A stretch of DNA of 64,000 bases from Porodaedalea pini (lineage: Eukaryota > Basidiomycota > Agaricomycetes > Hymenochaetales > Hymenochaetaceae): assembly GCA_002794775.1 (NCBI GenBank), contig NBAY01000047.1, positions 62,001 through 126,000 of the forward strand, written 5' to 3'. The notes under the pieces are model-generated. The model saw nothing but the letters and a program-made list of their open reading frames with translations. It had not been told where the DNA came from and did not search any database. Both the position numbers and the translations under genes were made by a program. Positions 35,880-47,571 of this stretch are shown here, piece after piece (positions within the stretch are counted from its first letter, which is position 1; the number at the start of each line of letters is the position of its first letter).

Positions 35880-36304
35880 TGTCAGGATTCAAACTTTTCC
35901 CTTCTTTTATTTTCCTTTTTATCATTTCTTTTCTTTTAATTGTTCCTTTTCATTATAATTAATCATCTTTTTCAATCATTTCCCACACTCTTTTCACATG
36001 ACCTTCATTCGTTCCATTCTGTTTGCTTAGGTAACATTAGATAATATAGTCTCACGGTTGTCACTATATAAGGTCTCAGGAATTGCATGAACTCCTTGTT
36101 CTGCTTTTCCTCTTACCTCCACGACGACCTAGGTGAGACTCGTCCCCCTTGTATTAGTTTAGTCTTGTATTAATCCTCTTACCTCCACGATGACCTAGCC
36201 TGAGTATAGCATGCCCCGAGTCTCCGCTCGAGTACAGCACGTCCCAGATGACAGTCAGCCGAGGCCTGCCTAGTCCGAGTCGGCTCCTGGACTCCCACCT
36301 AACA
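35880..36304 (+). repeat. Gypsy-2 5' LTR
   Basis: 425 bp, TGTCAGG to CTAACA. It contains a CTATATAAGG promoter-like box near 36063, followed by the CTTACCTCCACGA region repeated twice. Confidence 0.93.
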
Positions 36305-36449
36305 TAAAAGCAGAACTCCACCCAGGCTCATCCCCAGCGTACATCGTCGCTGTCAACTCGCCTTCACTCAGTCTAGAGGAGCACTCCCCTCGATGGACTT
36401 GAAGTGTAAACCCCCCTAAACGACAACCCTCAACCCTGCCCGGACGTTT

Positions 36450-36707
36450 TTGGACATTTGTGTATTACATAAACTTTGCAACCGACTTTTCCCGACCCTG
36501 GCTCTCCGCATTTCCCTTTGGTGGAAGAGCCACTTAACCTGGAGGTGGGTGACATTACGTGTTCAGTCGTCAACATTGTTGTCGATTGTTATCTCTGCCG
36601 CATCTTTCCGCCTCATTATCAACCTTGCCAATGAACCCGTTCAACATTGGTGTAACCCCAGATCGAATGCACAACCGATCCCTGTTCCTCCGCCATCGTC
36701 AAGATAG
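36450..36707 (+). CDS. Gypsy-2 small upstream ORF
   Basis: 85 codons, ending PIPVPPPSSR then TAG. The same small ORF stands before gag in Gypsy-3 (45893-46180), and its PPPS end can be traced in Gypsy-1. It overlaps the upstream extension of the gag frame (VKIDLTDEQQ) in the -1 frame. Function unknown; it may be the N-terminal part of gag reached by splicing or recoding. Confidence 0.45.
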   Translation: MDICVLHKLCNRLFPTLALRISLWWKSHLTWRWVTLRVQSSTLLSIVISAASFRLIINLANEPVQHWCNPRSNAQPIPVPPPSSR

Positions 36708-38098
36708 ATCTCACTGATGAACAGCAACGGGCCCTCCCTGCATCAGCCCGTTGGGATCCAGACCGACCAAGCTATGTCGCAACCAACAATAGCGGCGTTA
36801 CATACGACATCTGGTGGAGTGAGGTCCGGCATAGCTGGTATTCGACAAATGAAGAAGGAAGGAGAGCTAGGTGGCCCCCAGCCGTCCTGTCATCACCTGC
36901 ACCATCAATGTCTACCATCAACCTACCACCAACTCCAGGACCCTACCGTGAGACTAATAGGGACCTGTCACCCCCAACTCCCCCTGAACCCTCAACGCCG
37001 ACGCCCGAACCAGAAATGTCTACAGGAGGGTTCAGTCAGCAGCAGATGGAGCAAATTGCAGTGATCGTTGCGGGCGCCTTCGCCCATCAGGCAAACAACA
37101 CCCCAGCACCGGTTGCTGCAGCCAATCCCCCAACCCCCAGTATCGACATCGCCCAGCCATGTGAATTCACTGGCGGCGACGACTATCTAGACTTCAAATG
37201 CGAGATCCTCCTTTTCATCTCTGTGAATCCGAGCCGATACCCCACATCGGAGAGTAAGATATACGTTGCTCTCTCCTACTTAAAGGGAGGCAATGCGGCG
37301 ACATGGGCGCAGAACTACGTGGAGGAGTCAATGACAGCTGGCATCGTAACTTTCACCGACAGTTGGATGAGATTCCAGGAATGCCTGGATGCCTCATTTG
37401 ACGACCCAAACTGAAAGGAGAAGGCGCTAGCGAAGTTCCGAACCAAGGTCCAGAAGGACCTCACCACTGACGAGTTCTTCCAGGATCTTGATGTCGTCAT
37501 CACGAGGGTGGGTCTAATGGACAACAGCATCATCTGTGACCGCCTGAAATGAGCAATGAACATCGAGGTGGTATGAGGGGTGTTGAGGTCGATGCCAGTC
37601 CCGACAACATACGACACCTGGAAGAAGAAGGCCATCAAGATCGACTGAGGTGAACAGCAGATCCAGGCCATCCAACGAGGCCACGCATTCCCGACTCCGC
37701 CACGCCCGCAACAACAACAGATGCCCCCGGCTCGCTGTTCGGTCACTGCCCCGCACGTTGATAAGCATGATGCAACCGGCGTTACCTTCGGAGGCGCTGG
37801 CCAACCGATGGACATCTCGATGAATGAGGCGCAATGCTGACGTGTGTGCTGGATCTGCGGCCAACTGGGTCACTTCAAGGACAAGTGCCCACAAGAACAG
37901 GGAATCATGCAGTGTATGCTGCAGATGATGGTGCCTGGCGAACATCGCCTCCTCGCCGATGAGCTAGGTGCAATGAAGGAATCAGCATTCAAGGAAGTTG
38001 TAGACACTCGAAGGTTGACAGTGGAGGACTACGTGGAAGAAGAGGGAGATGACGAAGAAGTCGTTGACTCACAGGGTTTTGTGAGTGGTCAGGCGTAG
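36697..38098 (+). pseudogene. Gypsy-2 gag
   Basis: Capsid and nucleocapsid polyprotein. A likely ATG is at 36908, but coding similarity to Gypsy-3 reaches upstream to VKIDLTDE at 36697. Capsid-like part FTGGDDYLDFK...WAQNYVEES; nucleocapsid CCHC knuckle CWICGQLGHFKDKC near 37847. Stops: TGA near 37412, 37549, 37574 and 37646 and at 37838-37840; Gypsy-3 has sense codons at all of these. A GGGTTTT heptamer at 38074-38080 precedes the gag stop, and pol follows in the -1 frame. Confidence 0.85.
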
Positions 38099-41000
38099 CC
38101 ATCAGGGTGACTGACCAAGAAGAACAAGGAACTTTGAATTGAGATCCACTAAAATATAACCAACCGTCTGTACAATACGTAGATGCAAATGATGTCAATG
38201 GTTTTCCCGATTATGAAGTCCCCACCGGTGTGAATGAGAATAGCGAGTACGAGCAACTGTTCGTGAGGGGAACTGGTGGACACCAGCTGGACCTCCTCCT
38301 AAACGTCAGATGTAACGTGGAGGGTGAGACAAGGGAGGTAGATGTGCATGCACTCGTGGATTTGGGGTGTATGGGATTGTGCATTGATGTGAGGTTCGTC
38401 GAACGCTATGGGTTGGAAACCAAGCGCTACATCAGACCCCTTGCGGTGCTCAATGCGGACGGCACGCACAACGAGGCTGGTCTGATCAAGAGATACGTCG
38501 ATGTCGAGTTAATGATTGGACATCACAAGGAAAGGATAGTCCTTGCGGTGACATCCCTGGCATCGTCAAACATCTTCCTGGACTATGACTGGCTTCGACG
38601 CCACAACCCAGAAGTCGACTGGAAAATGGGTTCAATTGAATTCACCCATTGTCCAGAGGAGTATGCGATCGAGAAGGAGGATGTGGAAGAGATGAGGAGG
38701 GTGAGAGGGGTGCGAATGGACAAGGCATCCTGGCCTGCATACCTCAACGACTTCGCCGACGTCTTCAGTGAAAAAGGCTTTGAGAAACTGCCAGAACATA
38801 GACCCTGGGATCACGTCATCGACTTGAAACCCAACTTCAAGCCTAGCGACTGCAAGATCTATCTGTTGACACCGATGGAACAGCAGTTGCTGAAGGACTT
38901 CCTCAAAGAGAACTTGAAGTCGGGCCGCATACAAAAGTTGATCTCACCGATGGCGTCCCCCTTTTTCTTCATCAAGAAGGCCGACAAATCCTTACGCTTG
39001 ATTCAGGACTACCGGAAGCTTAATGAGGGGACAATCAAGAACAAGTACCCTCTCCCCCTCATCAACGAACTTGTCGACAAGGTCAAAAAGGCAAAGTTCA
39101 TCACCAAGCTTGACCTTTGCTGGGGATACTACAACGTCCAGATTCGTGAAGGTGATGAGTGGAAGGCAGCATTCCGCATGAACATGGGTCTCTTCGAACC
39201 GACAGTCATGTTCTTTGGTCTTTGTAATGCACTGGTGATGTTCCAGGCTTTTGTCAACCACATCTTCAAGGGATTGATCTATGACAACTTGATCATCATC
39301 TACCTCAACAACATACTGATTCTCTCGCAAACTCTTAAGGAACATATCGAGACGTCGAGGCGCGTCCTTCAGATCTTGCAAGAAAATGGCCTGTACCTGA
39401 AACCGGAGAAGTGCAAGTTCGATGCCAAGGTGGTAAAGTACCTCGGCCACATCATCGGTAATGGCGAAATCAGGGCAGACCCGGCGAAGACAGAAGCGAT
39501 CACAGACTGGCCCATCCCACAAAACATCAAACAGCTTCAACAGTTCCTTGGCATGGGCAACTGGCTACGATGGTTTATCAAGGACTACAGCAAGGTAGTC
39601 CATCTGTTGACGTTGCTGACAGGCAAGAAGGACTGGGTATGGGAGACCGAACAGCAGGAAGCGTTCGAGGAGCTGAGATGACGTCTCTGCTCACCTCCAG
39701 TCCTAGCCATCACGAATGATGAGGGCCCTTTCCGCGTCAAAGCAGACTCATCAAACTTTGTGCTAGGAGGCGTGTTGTTGCAGAAGCAGGAAGGCAAGTG
39801 GAGGGTAGTTGCCTATAGGTCAGAAGCGCTCCTGCCGGCAGAACGAAACTACGAGATCTATGACAAGGAGATGCTCACAATTGTTTCAGCACTCAAGGAA
39901 TGGAGACAGTACCTTCTTGGCACCCGTCACAAGATCGAGATCTGGTCCGACCACGCCAACCTCACCTACTTCAGGTCAGCGCAGAAGCTGAGCTATCACC
40001 AAGCTCGCTGGTGAACAGAGCTCAAGGAATTCGACTTTCACCTCGAACACAAGTCGGGGAAGATGATGGGCAAGGCAGACCTGCTGTCGCGCAAGGCGGG
40101 CTACAACAAAGGCAAGGATGACAACGACAGTGTCGTGTTCATCAAGGAGAAGTGGCTGAACTGTGGAATGGTGAGAACGTCACGTGATGAGGTGTTGGAC
40201 AGAGTGGGTGAAGCGCAAAGGGTGCAGGATGAGTCGGAAAGGCTGACGGGACTGATGGACGTCGACAGGCTACGGCGAATGAAGGGAAAGGTATATGTCC
40301 CATCAACAATGAAGGAATTGGTGTTGCAAGAGTCCCATGACTTGGTCTTGGCAGGACATCCAGGAGCGTCAAAGACGGTTGAACTGGTATGTCGAGATTT
40401 CTGGTGGGCGTCGATGTTCTCCGACATCCGAGCGTATGTCCGAGGGTGTGATCGCTGTCAATGAACAAAGGCTCTGAGGGCGTCAAGGTCAAGGCCACTC
40501 CACCCAAATGCGGTCCCTGAGGGTCCTTGGGAAATTGTTACAGTCGATCTCATTGGAGAGCTCCCAGACTCAAAGGGACACAATGCAATCTGCGTCGTCA
40601 TGGACAGATTCTCAAAGCAGATGCATGCAATCCCGACAACAACAAAGCTGTCAGCGGAAGGCATGGCTCAGTTGTACCGTGACCACGTCTTCTGACTCCA
40701 CAGCCTACCGAAGAAGATCATCCATGACCGTGGCATGCAATTCGACACTTCAATGATGAAGGAGCTATACAAACTCCTACACATCGAAGGCAACCTGTCA
40801 ACGGCATATCACCCACAGACGGATGGTCAGACTGAACGCGTTAACCAAGAGCTCAAACAGTACCTTAGGCTCTTCGTTAACCATCAACAATCGGACTGGA
40901 AGGACTGGCTCCCCCTTGCAGAATTTGCATACAACAACCGCAAACACTCGGTGACAAAGATGTCTCCCTTCTACACGAACACCAGACGTCACCCTATGAG

Positions 41001-41690
41001 CTTCGACACAGTATGAACTTCCTCTGCCAACATGTCAGTGGAAGAATTTGCGAAGCACATCAAGGAGACTCATTGTGTTGTGAAGGACAACCTGGTCAAG
41101 GCAGCAGAGGACATGAAGCGCTATCATGACTGAACGGCAGGAACATCGGTGGAGTACCAGGCTGGCAACAAGGTCTTCCTCGATGGACGAAACATTAGTA
41201 CAGACTCACCAATGAAGAAGCTTGCTGACAAGTGGTACGGTCCCTTTGACGTTGTCAACAAAGTGGGAGCAAGTGCGTACAAGCTCAAGCTCCCAAAGCA
41301 ATGGAAAAAGGTCCACCCTGTCTTCAATGAAGCTCTACTAAAGCCCGCTATTGAACCAGCCTTCGAAGGCCAGAAACAGCAGTCACCACCACCACCGGAG
41401 ATTGTCGACAATGAGGAAGAATATGAGGTCGAGGAGGTCATCAACTTACGTCTGCATTGAGGAAAACTGCAGTACCTCGTCAAGTGGGTCGGATACAACG
41501 AACTGACTTGGCAGCCTGAGATGGACTTCGGTGAGAACACAAAGGAGGCAATCACTGAGTTCTATCAGAAACACCCCGGCGCTCCTCGAAAACTCAACAT
41601 TCCTTGCCAACGACTCTGTCCACTCTTCATCGACACCGAGCCAGATGACCGCGATCTTGGTTGGTTGGGATGCCCAACCTTGAGGGGGGG
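38081..41690 (+). pseudogene. Gypsy-2 pol: protease to chromodomain
   Basis: Protease active site is changed (ALVDLGCMG where Gypsy-3 has VDSGCTG). In RT, the motif C reads IYLNNILI, so both catalytic Asp are Asn, which rules out activity. RNase H region about 39700-40130; integrase from about 40300 with HDRGMQF and AYHPQTDGQTER; chromodomain near 41410-41560. TGA stops at 39679, 40012, 40462, 40693, 41014, 41132 and 41458. The pol stop overlaps the polypurine tract directly before the 3' LTR. Confidence 0.88.
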
Positions 41691-41694
41691 GTAA

Positions 41695-42119
41695 TGTCAG
41701 GATTCGAACTTTTCCCTTCTTTTATTTTCCTTTTTATCATTTCTTTTCTTTTAATTGTTCCTTTTCATTATAATTAATCATCTTTTTCAATCATTTCCCA
41801 CACTCTTTTCACATGACCTTCATTCGTTCTATTCTGTTTGCTTAGGTAACATTAGATAATATAGTCTCACGGTCGTTGCTATATAAGGTCTCAGGAATTG
41901 CATGAACTCCTTGTTCTGCTTTTCCTCTTACCTCCACGACGACCTAGGTGAGACTCATCCCCCTTGTATTAGTTTAGTCTTGTATTAATCCTCTTACCTC
42001 CGCGACGACCTAGCCTGAGTATAGCATGCCCCGAGTCTCCACTCGAGTACAGCACATCCCAGATGACAGTCAGCCGAGGCCTGCCCAGTCCGAGTCGGCT
42101 CCTGGACTCCCACCTAACA
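41695..42119 (+). repeat. Gypsy-2 3' LTR
   Basis: 425 bp, preceded by the polypurine tract TTGAGGGGGGGG. It differs from the 5' LTR only by transitions. Confidence 0.93.
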
Positions 42120-42124
42120 TACAG

Positions 42125-42902
42125 TTGCTGGGTTTGAAGTCAGGTTTCAGGTCGATGACGTGGTCCCAAGGTCGATGTTCCGGTAGCTTTTTGAAGCCTT
42201 TCTCACTGAAGACGTTGGCGTAGTCATTGAGGTATGCGGGCCAGGATGCCTTGTCCATTTGCACCTCATTCACCCTCCTCATCTCTTCCACCGTGTCCTT
42301 TTCGATCGCGCACTCCTCCAGACAGTGGGTGAATTCAAGTGCACCCATCTTCCAGTTGACCTCAGGGTTGTGACATCGAAGCCAGTCGTACCCCAGGAAG
42401 ATGTTTGATGACGCCAATGAGGTTACCGCAAGGACAATTCATTCCTTATGGTGACCGATCACAAGTTCAACATTGATGTATTCTTCGATCTGTCCGGCCT
42501 CATTGTGCGTGCCGTCGGCATTGAGCACTGCGAGGGGTTGAATGTAGCACTTCGTTTCCAACCCATACCTCTCGACAAACCTCACATCAATACAGGATCC
42601 TGTGCACCCCGAATCCATGAGGGCGTGTGCATCCACCTCTCTCACTTCACCCGCTACACTATGTCCGATATTCAGAAGGAGGTCCAGCTGGTGCCTGCCA
42701 GTTCCCCTCATGAACAGCTGCTTGTACTTGTTGTTTTCGTTTACACTGGTGGGGACTTCATAAGTGGAAAAGTCATTGACGTCATTTGCATCTAGGTATT
42801 GTACAGACGGTTGACTATATTTTAGCGAATCCAGATTCGAAGTCCCTTGTTCTTCTTGGTCAGTCATCCTGATGGCTACGCCTAACCACTTGCAAAATCC
42901 TG
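42125..42902 (-). pseudogene. Gypsy-1 pol, 5' part: protease
   Basis: Continues the pol frame interrupted at 35874. It includes the aspartic protease site ALMDSGCTGSCID and the linker ending HVIDLKPDFKPSNC at the Gypsy-2 insertion point. A TGA follows HHKE at about 42437, where Gypsy-2 has Arg. Confidence 0.85.
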
Positions 42903-44264
42903 TGAGTCAATGACCTCTTTGTCATCACCTTCCTCCACATAGTCCTCCACTGTCAACCTCCGAGTGTCTACGACTTTCTCGAAGGCCAATTCCTTCATCG
43001 TGCCCAGCTCATCAGTGAGGAGACGACATTCACCTGGCACCATAATCTGCAGCATGTGCTGCACGATCCCCTGTCCTTGCAGGCACTTGTCCTTGAAGTG
43101 ACCCAGCTGGCCACAGATCCAGCATGCCCATCGTCATTGCGCCTCATTCATCGAGACATCCATTGGTTGTCCAGTGCCCCCAAAAGTGATGCCCATTGCG
43201 TCACACTTGACGACATGTGGGACCACAGCTGGGCAGCGGGCCGGGGGCATCTGCTGTTGTATCAGGCGTGGCGGAGTCGGGAACACATGACCTCGTTGGA
43301 TGGCCTGGATTTGTTGTTCACCTCGGTCGATCTTGATGGCCTTCTTCTTCCAGGCGTCGTACGTTGTCGGGACTGGCATCGACCTCAGTACTCCTTGGAC
43401 TACCTCAATGTTCATCACGTGCTTCAGGCGGTTGCAGATGATGCTGTCATCCGTCAGGCCTACTCTTGTGATGACGACATCGAGTTTCTGGAAGAACTCA
43501 TTAGCGGTGAGGTCCTTCTGAACCTTGGTTCAGAACTCTGCTAGTGCCTTCTCCTTCTGGTTTGGGTCATCGAATGAGGCGTCTAGGCGTTCCTGGAACC
43601 TGGTCCAACTATCGGTGAAGGTTATGATGCCGGCCATTGTTGATTCCTCCATGTAGTTTTGTGCCCATGTCACCACACTGCTGCCCTTTAGATAGGAGAG
43701 GGCAACATAGATCTTACTTTCCGACATGGGGTATCGGCTCGGGTTCGTGGAGATGAAAAGAAGGACTTCGCGTTTGAAGTCCAGGTAATCGTCGCCGCCA
43801 GTGAATTCACGTGGCCGGGTGACGTCGATGTTGGGGTTTGGGGGATTGGCTGCAGCGACCGGTACTGGGGTGTTGTTTGCCTGATGTGTGAATGCACCCG
43901 CCATGATCACTGCAATCTGTTCTAGCTGTTGCTGGCTGAAACCTGTCGACATTGTTTCGGGTGTCGGCATCAAAGGTTCAGGTGGTGTCGATGGTGGTGA
44001 GTCCCTACGGGTTTCATGGTATGGACCTGGGGTTAATGGTAATGTCACAGTCGACGTTGATGGTGTGGGCGACAGAGGGACAGCTGGGGACCACCTGGCT
44101 CTTTTCCCTTCTGCTGTCGTTGAGTACCAATACTTGTTGATATCGCTGTACCAGATCTCGTGTACGACACCGCTGTTGTCAGTTGCAATGTAACTTGGTC
44201 GATCTGGGTCCCACAGTGCTGATGAAGGGAGGGCTCGACGCTGTTCCTCAGTGATATCTATCTT
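42882..44264 (-). pseudogene. Gypsy-1 gag
   Basis: Capsid-like region FTGGDDYLDFKREVLL; CCHC knuckle CWICGQLGHFKDKC near 43090-43130. Stop codons near 43527 and 43137. The frameshift heptamer seen in the other copies is changed here to GGATTTT. The upstream part KIDITEEQRRALP is in the -1 frame to a small ORF, as in the sister elements. Confidence 0.82.
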
Positions 44265-44662
44265 GTCTAAGACGGCGGGGGAACAGGGATCGGTTGTTCG
44301 TTCAATCTGGGGTTATGCCAACGTTGAATGGGTTCGTCGGTGAAGTTGATGACGAGGCGGTAGGAGCCGAGTGAGATTACAAACTATATTGCTGTAGATG
44401 CTTGTACTCATCTGGTTATCCACATCCACATCAGATGGATGCTCCACCAGAGGCTAATGCGGAGCACCAGGGTCAGGAAAAGTCGGTTTGAGAGATTTAC
44501 ATAATACATGAACGTCCGAAAACGTCTGGGCAGGGTTGAGGGTTGTCATTTAGGGGGTTTGCACATTAGTCCGTTGAGGGGAGTGCTCCTCTAGACTGAG
44601 TGAAGGCGAGTCGACAGTGACGACGTATGCTGGGGATGAGCCTGGGTGCGGTTCTGCTTTTA

Positions 44663-45101
44663 TGTTAGGTGGGAGTCCGGGAGATGACTCGGACTGGGCA
44701 GGCCTTGGCTGACTGTTGTCTGGGATGTGCTATACTCGAGCAGGGACTCGGGACATGCTGTAATCAGGCTAGGTCGTCATGGAGGTAAGAGGATTAATAC
44801 AATGTACTCTACTACAGGAGGGGGATGCGGTCTCACCTAGGTCGTCATGGAGGTAAGAGGAAAAGCAGAACAGGTGTTCAGATGCGATTCCTCTTCCTTA
44901 TATACAGTGATCACCTCATGAGAACCGGTTGCCCTATTGTCTAAGATTACATAAAGGGAGTGGAATGGAACAAATGAAGGTCATGTGAAAGGAGTGTGGG
45001 AAATGATTGAAAAGATGATTAATTATAATGAAAAGGAGTGATTAAAAGAAAGGAAATGATAAAAGGAAAATAAAAGAAAGGAAAAGTTAGAGTCCTGACA
45101 A
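44663..45101 (-). repeat. Gypsy-1 5' LTR
   Basis: 439 bp, TG...CA on the minus strand, followed on the plus side by target duplication AGTTC at 45102-45106. Confidence 0.9.
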
Positions 45102-45335
45102 GTTCCAGTCTTTAGTTCTCATCTCTGCTGCCATTCAGTGTCATTCTGTCCGTTCCATCTTGAGTCCCATTTTTGGTCAAATCTTGCTTTTGCTATATCA
45201 CCCTCAGTTCTAAACCAATTCTTGAGCTCTCTTCAGATTCTTAATCTCATCAAAAATAGCTTCTGAACACTGTCTTGTCTTGCACAATTCTGAGCCTGTG
45301 TCATAGAGCTACTAAAATAGCTTTTTGGTTCTGGG

Positions 45336-45778
45336 TGTTAGGACTTGAACTTTCACTCTATCTTTTATTTTCCTTTTATCATTTATTTTCCTTTCATCAT
45401 TTCTTTTCTTTTAACCGCCCTTTCTTATTATCTTTAATCATCTTTCCAATCACTTCACACACTCCTTTCACACAACCTTCATTCGTTCCATTCCCACTCG
45501 TTATGTAATGTTAGGTAATATAGTCTCACGGTTGTCACTATAAGAGGCCTCAGGAATCGCATGAACTCCTTGTTCTGCTTTTCCTCTTACCTCCGCGACG
45601 ACCTAGGTGAGACTCATCCCCCTTGTATTAGTTTAGACTTGTATTAATCCTCTTACCTCCGCGATGACCTAGCCTGAGTAAAGCGTGTCCCGAGTCCACA
45701 CTCGAGTATAGCACGTCTTAGACAACAGTCAGCCGAGGCCTGCCCAGTCCGAGCCGTCTCCCGGACTCCCACCTAACA
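45336..45778 (+). repeat. Gypsy-3 5' LTR
   Basis: 443 bp, TGTTAGGACTTGAAC to CTAACA. The stretch around CTCTTACCTCCGCGACGACC is repeated twice inside. Confidence 0.93.
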
Positions 45779-45892
45779 TAAAAGCAGAACCATATCCAGG
45801 CTCATCCCCAGCGTACATCGTCACTGGCAACTCACCTTCACTCGGTCTAGAGGAGTGTTCCCCTCGAAGGACTTGACGTGTAAACCCCCTAA

Positions 45893-46180
45893 ATGACAAC
45901 CCTCAACCCTGCCCAGACGTTTTCGGATGTTCGTGTATTACGTAAACTTTACAACCGACTCTTCCCGACCCTGGCTCTCAGAATTAGCCTCTGGTGGAGC
46001 ACGCACCTGACGTGGACGTGGGTAACCAGGCGAGTACAAGCCTCAATGACAATCTTGTTTGTAATCTCGCTCAGATCCTACCGCCTTGTCATCAACTTTG
46101 CCGACAAACCCGTTCAACGCTGGCGTAACCCCGGATCGAATGCACAACCAATCCCTGTCCCTCCGCCAACGTCAAGATAG
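45893..46180 (+). CDS. Gypsy-3 small upstream ORF
   Basis: 95 codons from MTTLNPAQTF to PVPPPTSR, TAG. Its counterpart in Gypsy-2 is at 36450-36707. It ends inside the open -1 frame that leads into gag (VKIDLTDEQQRALP). No classical -1 slippery heptamer is seen in the overlap. Confidence 0.45.
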   Translation: MTTLNPAQTFSDVRVLRKLYNRLFPTLALRISLWWSTHLTWTWVTRRVQASMTILFVISLRSYRLVINFADKPVQRWRNPGSNAQPIPVPPPTSR

Positions 46181-47571
46181 ATCTCACCGACGAACAGCAA
46201 CGGGCTCTACCTGCATCAGCCCGTTGGGATCCAGACCAACCAGGCTACGTCGCGACCAACAATAGCGGCGTCACTCACGACATCTGGTGGAGTGAAATCC
46301 GACGCGGCTGGTATTCGTCAGACGAACGAGGAAGGAGAGCCAGGTGGCCCCCAGCCGCTCCATCATTGCCTGCACCATTGATGTCCACGGTCAACCTACC
46401 ACCGACCCCAGGTCCTTACCGTGAGACTAACAGAGACCCCTCGCCACCGACTCCCCCGGAACCTTCGACACCCACACCCGAACCCGCGATGTCAGTAGAA
46501 GGTTTCAACCAACATCAGATGGTGCAGATCACAGCCATCATCGCAAATGCCTTCACCCATCAGGCAAACAATGCCCCGGCACCAGTCGCGGCAGCAAACC
46601 CCCCGACCCCCAACATTGACGTCGCCTGGCCATGTGAATTCACTGGCAGTGATGACTACCTAGACTTCAAGCGCGAGGTCCTCCTCTTCGTCTCAGCCAA
46701 TCTGAACAGGTACCCCACATCGGAAAGCAAGATCTATGTGGCTCTCTCCTACTTGAAAGGCGGTAATGCGGCAACTTGGGCGCAGAACTATGTAGAGGAA
46801 TCAACGACGGCCGGTATCGTAACCTTCACCGACAGCTGGACTAGATTCCAAGAGTGCCTGGACGCCTCGTTCGATGACCTGAATCAGAAGGAAAAGGCAC
46901 TGGCGAAATTCCAGACCAAGGTTCAAAAGGACCTCACTGCCGACGAGTTCTTCCAGGACCTTGATGTCGTCATCACAAGAGCAGGGTTGACGGACGACAG
47001 CGTCATCTGCGATCGACTGAAGTGGGCCATGAACATCGAAGTGGTGAGAGGGGTACTACGGTCGACGCCAGTCCCAACAACGTATGAGGACTGGAAGAAG
47101 AAAGCGATCGAAATCGATCGGGGCAAACAACAGATTCGCGCCATCCAACGAGGACGCACCTTCCCACCCCCCCCATGCCCGCAGCCGCAGCACGGACCCC
47201 CAGCTCGTCGCCAGGTGGCCGTCCCCCACATTGACAAATGCGACGCAACAGGCATCATGTTCAGAGGAGCTGGCCAGCCAATGGACGTCTCCATGAACGA
47301 GGTGCACTGCCGACGCGTGTGCTGGATATGTGGTCAGCTCGGTCACTTTAAGGACACGTGCCCACAGGGAAAGACAATCGTGCAGCGAATGCTGCAGATG
47401 ATGGTGCCCGGCGAACGTCGCCTCCTCGCTGATGAACTAGGGGCGATGAAGGAATTGGCATTCGAGGAAGTCGTAGACACTCGAAGGTCGACTGTGGAGG
47501 ACTATGTGGAGGAAGAAGACAATGATGAAGAGGTCATTGACTCGCAGGGTTTTGCGAGTGGTCAGGCGTAG
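46163..47571 (+). CDS. Gypsy-3 gag polyprotein
   Basis: Open from the overlap with the small ORF to TAG at 47569-47571; a usable ATG lies at 46366 or 46381. Capsid-like part FTGSDDYLDFKREVLLF...TWAQNYVEES; nucleocapsid CCHC knuckle CWICGQLGHFKDTC near 47322. No internal stop, unlike the two older copies. It packages the element's RNA in virus-like particles. GGGTTTT at 47547-47553 sits in the right codon phase just before the stop for a -1 shift into pol. Confidence 0.85.

Larger units (their letters stand above)
35880..42119 (+). mobile_element. Gypsy-2, inserted into Gypsy-1
   Basis: 6,240 bp with two 425-bp LTRs and target duplication TACAG (35875-35879 and 42120-42124). It lies in the pol gene of Gypsy-1, opposite strand, between protease and RT. 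The two LTRs differ at about 11 positions, all transitions and many at former CpG sites. It carries several stops in gag and pol and an altered RT active site, so it is inactive. Confidence 0.95.
32598..45101 (-). mobile_element. Gypsy-1, chromodomain Ty3/Gypsy element split by Gypsy-2
   Basis: Minus-strand element with LTRs at 32598-33035 and 44663-45101 and target duplication AGTTC (32593-32597 and 45102-45106). Removing Gypsy-2 and its duplication leaves about 6.26 kb, the same size as the other two copies. Gene order on the minus strand is gag, protease, reverse transcriptase, RNase H, integrase, chromodomain. The LTR pair differs at more positions than those of Gypsy-2 and Gypsy-3, in line with being oldest. 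It is inactive through several stops, an RT frameshift and loss of one catalytic Asp. Confidence 0.92.

Noticed and set aside
36717..37064. Separate plus-strand ORF at the gag start
   Set aside because: It is another frame of the gag region; the frame shared by all three copies is the one with the capsid-like sequence.
41695..42119. Independent solo LTR
   Set aside because: It is the 3' LTR of Gypsy-2: same length as the 5' LTR, preceded by the polypurine tract and flanked by the TACAG duplication.
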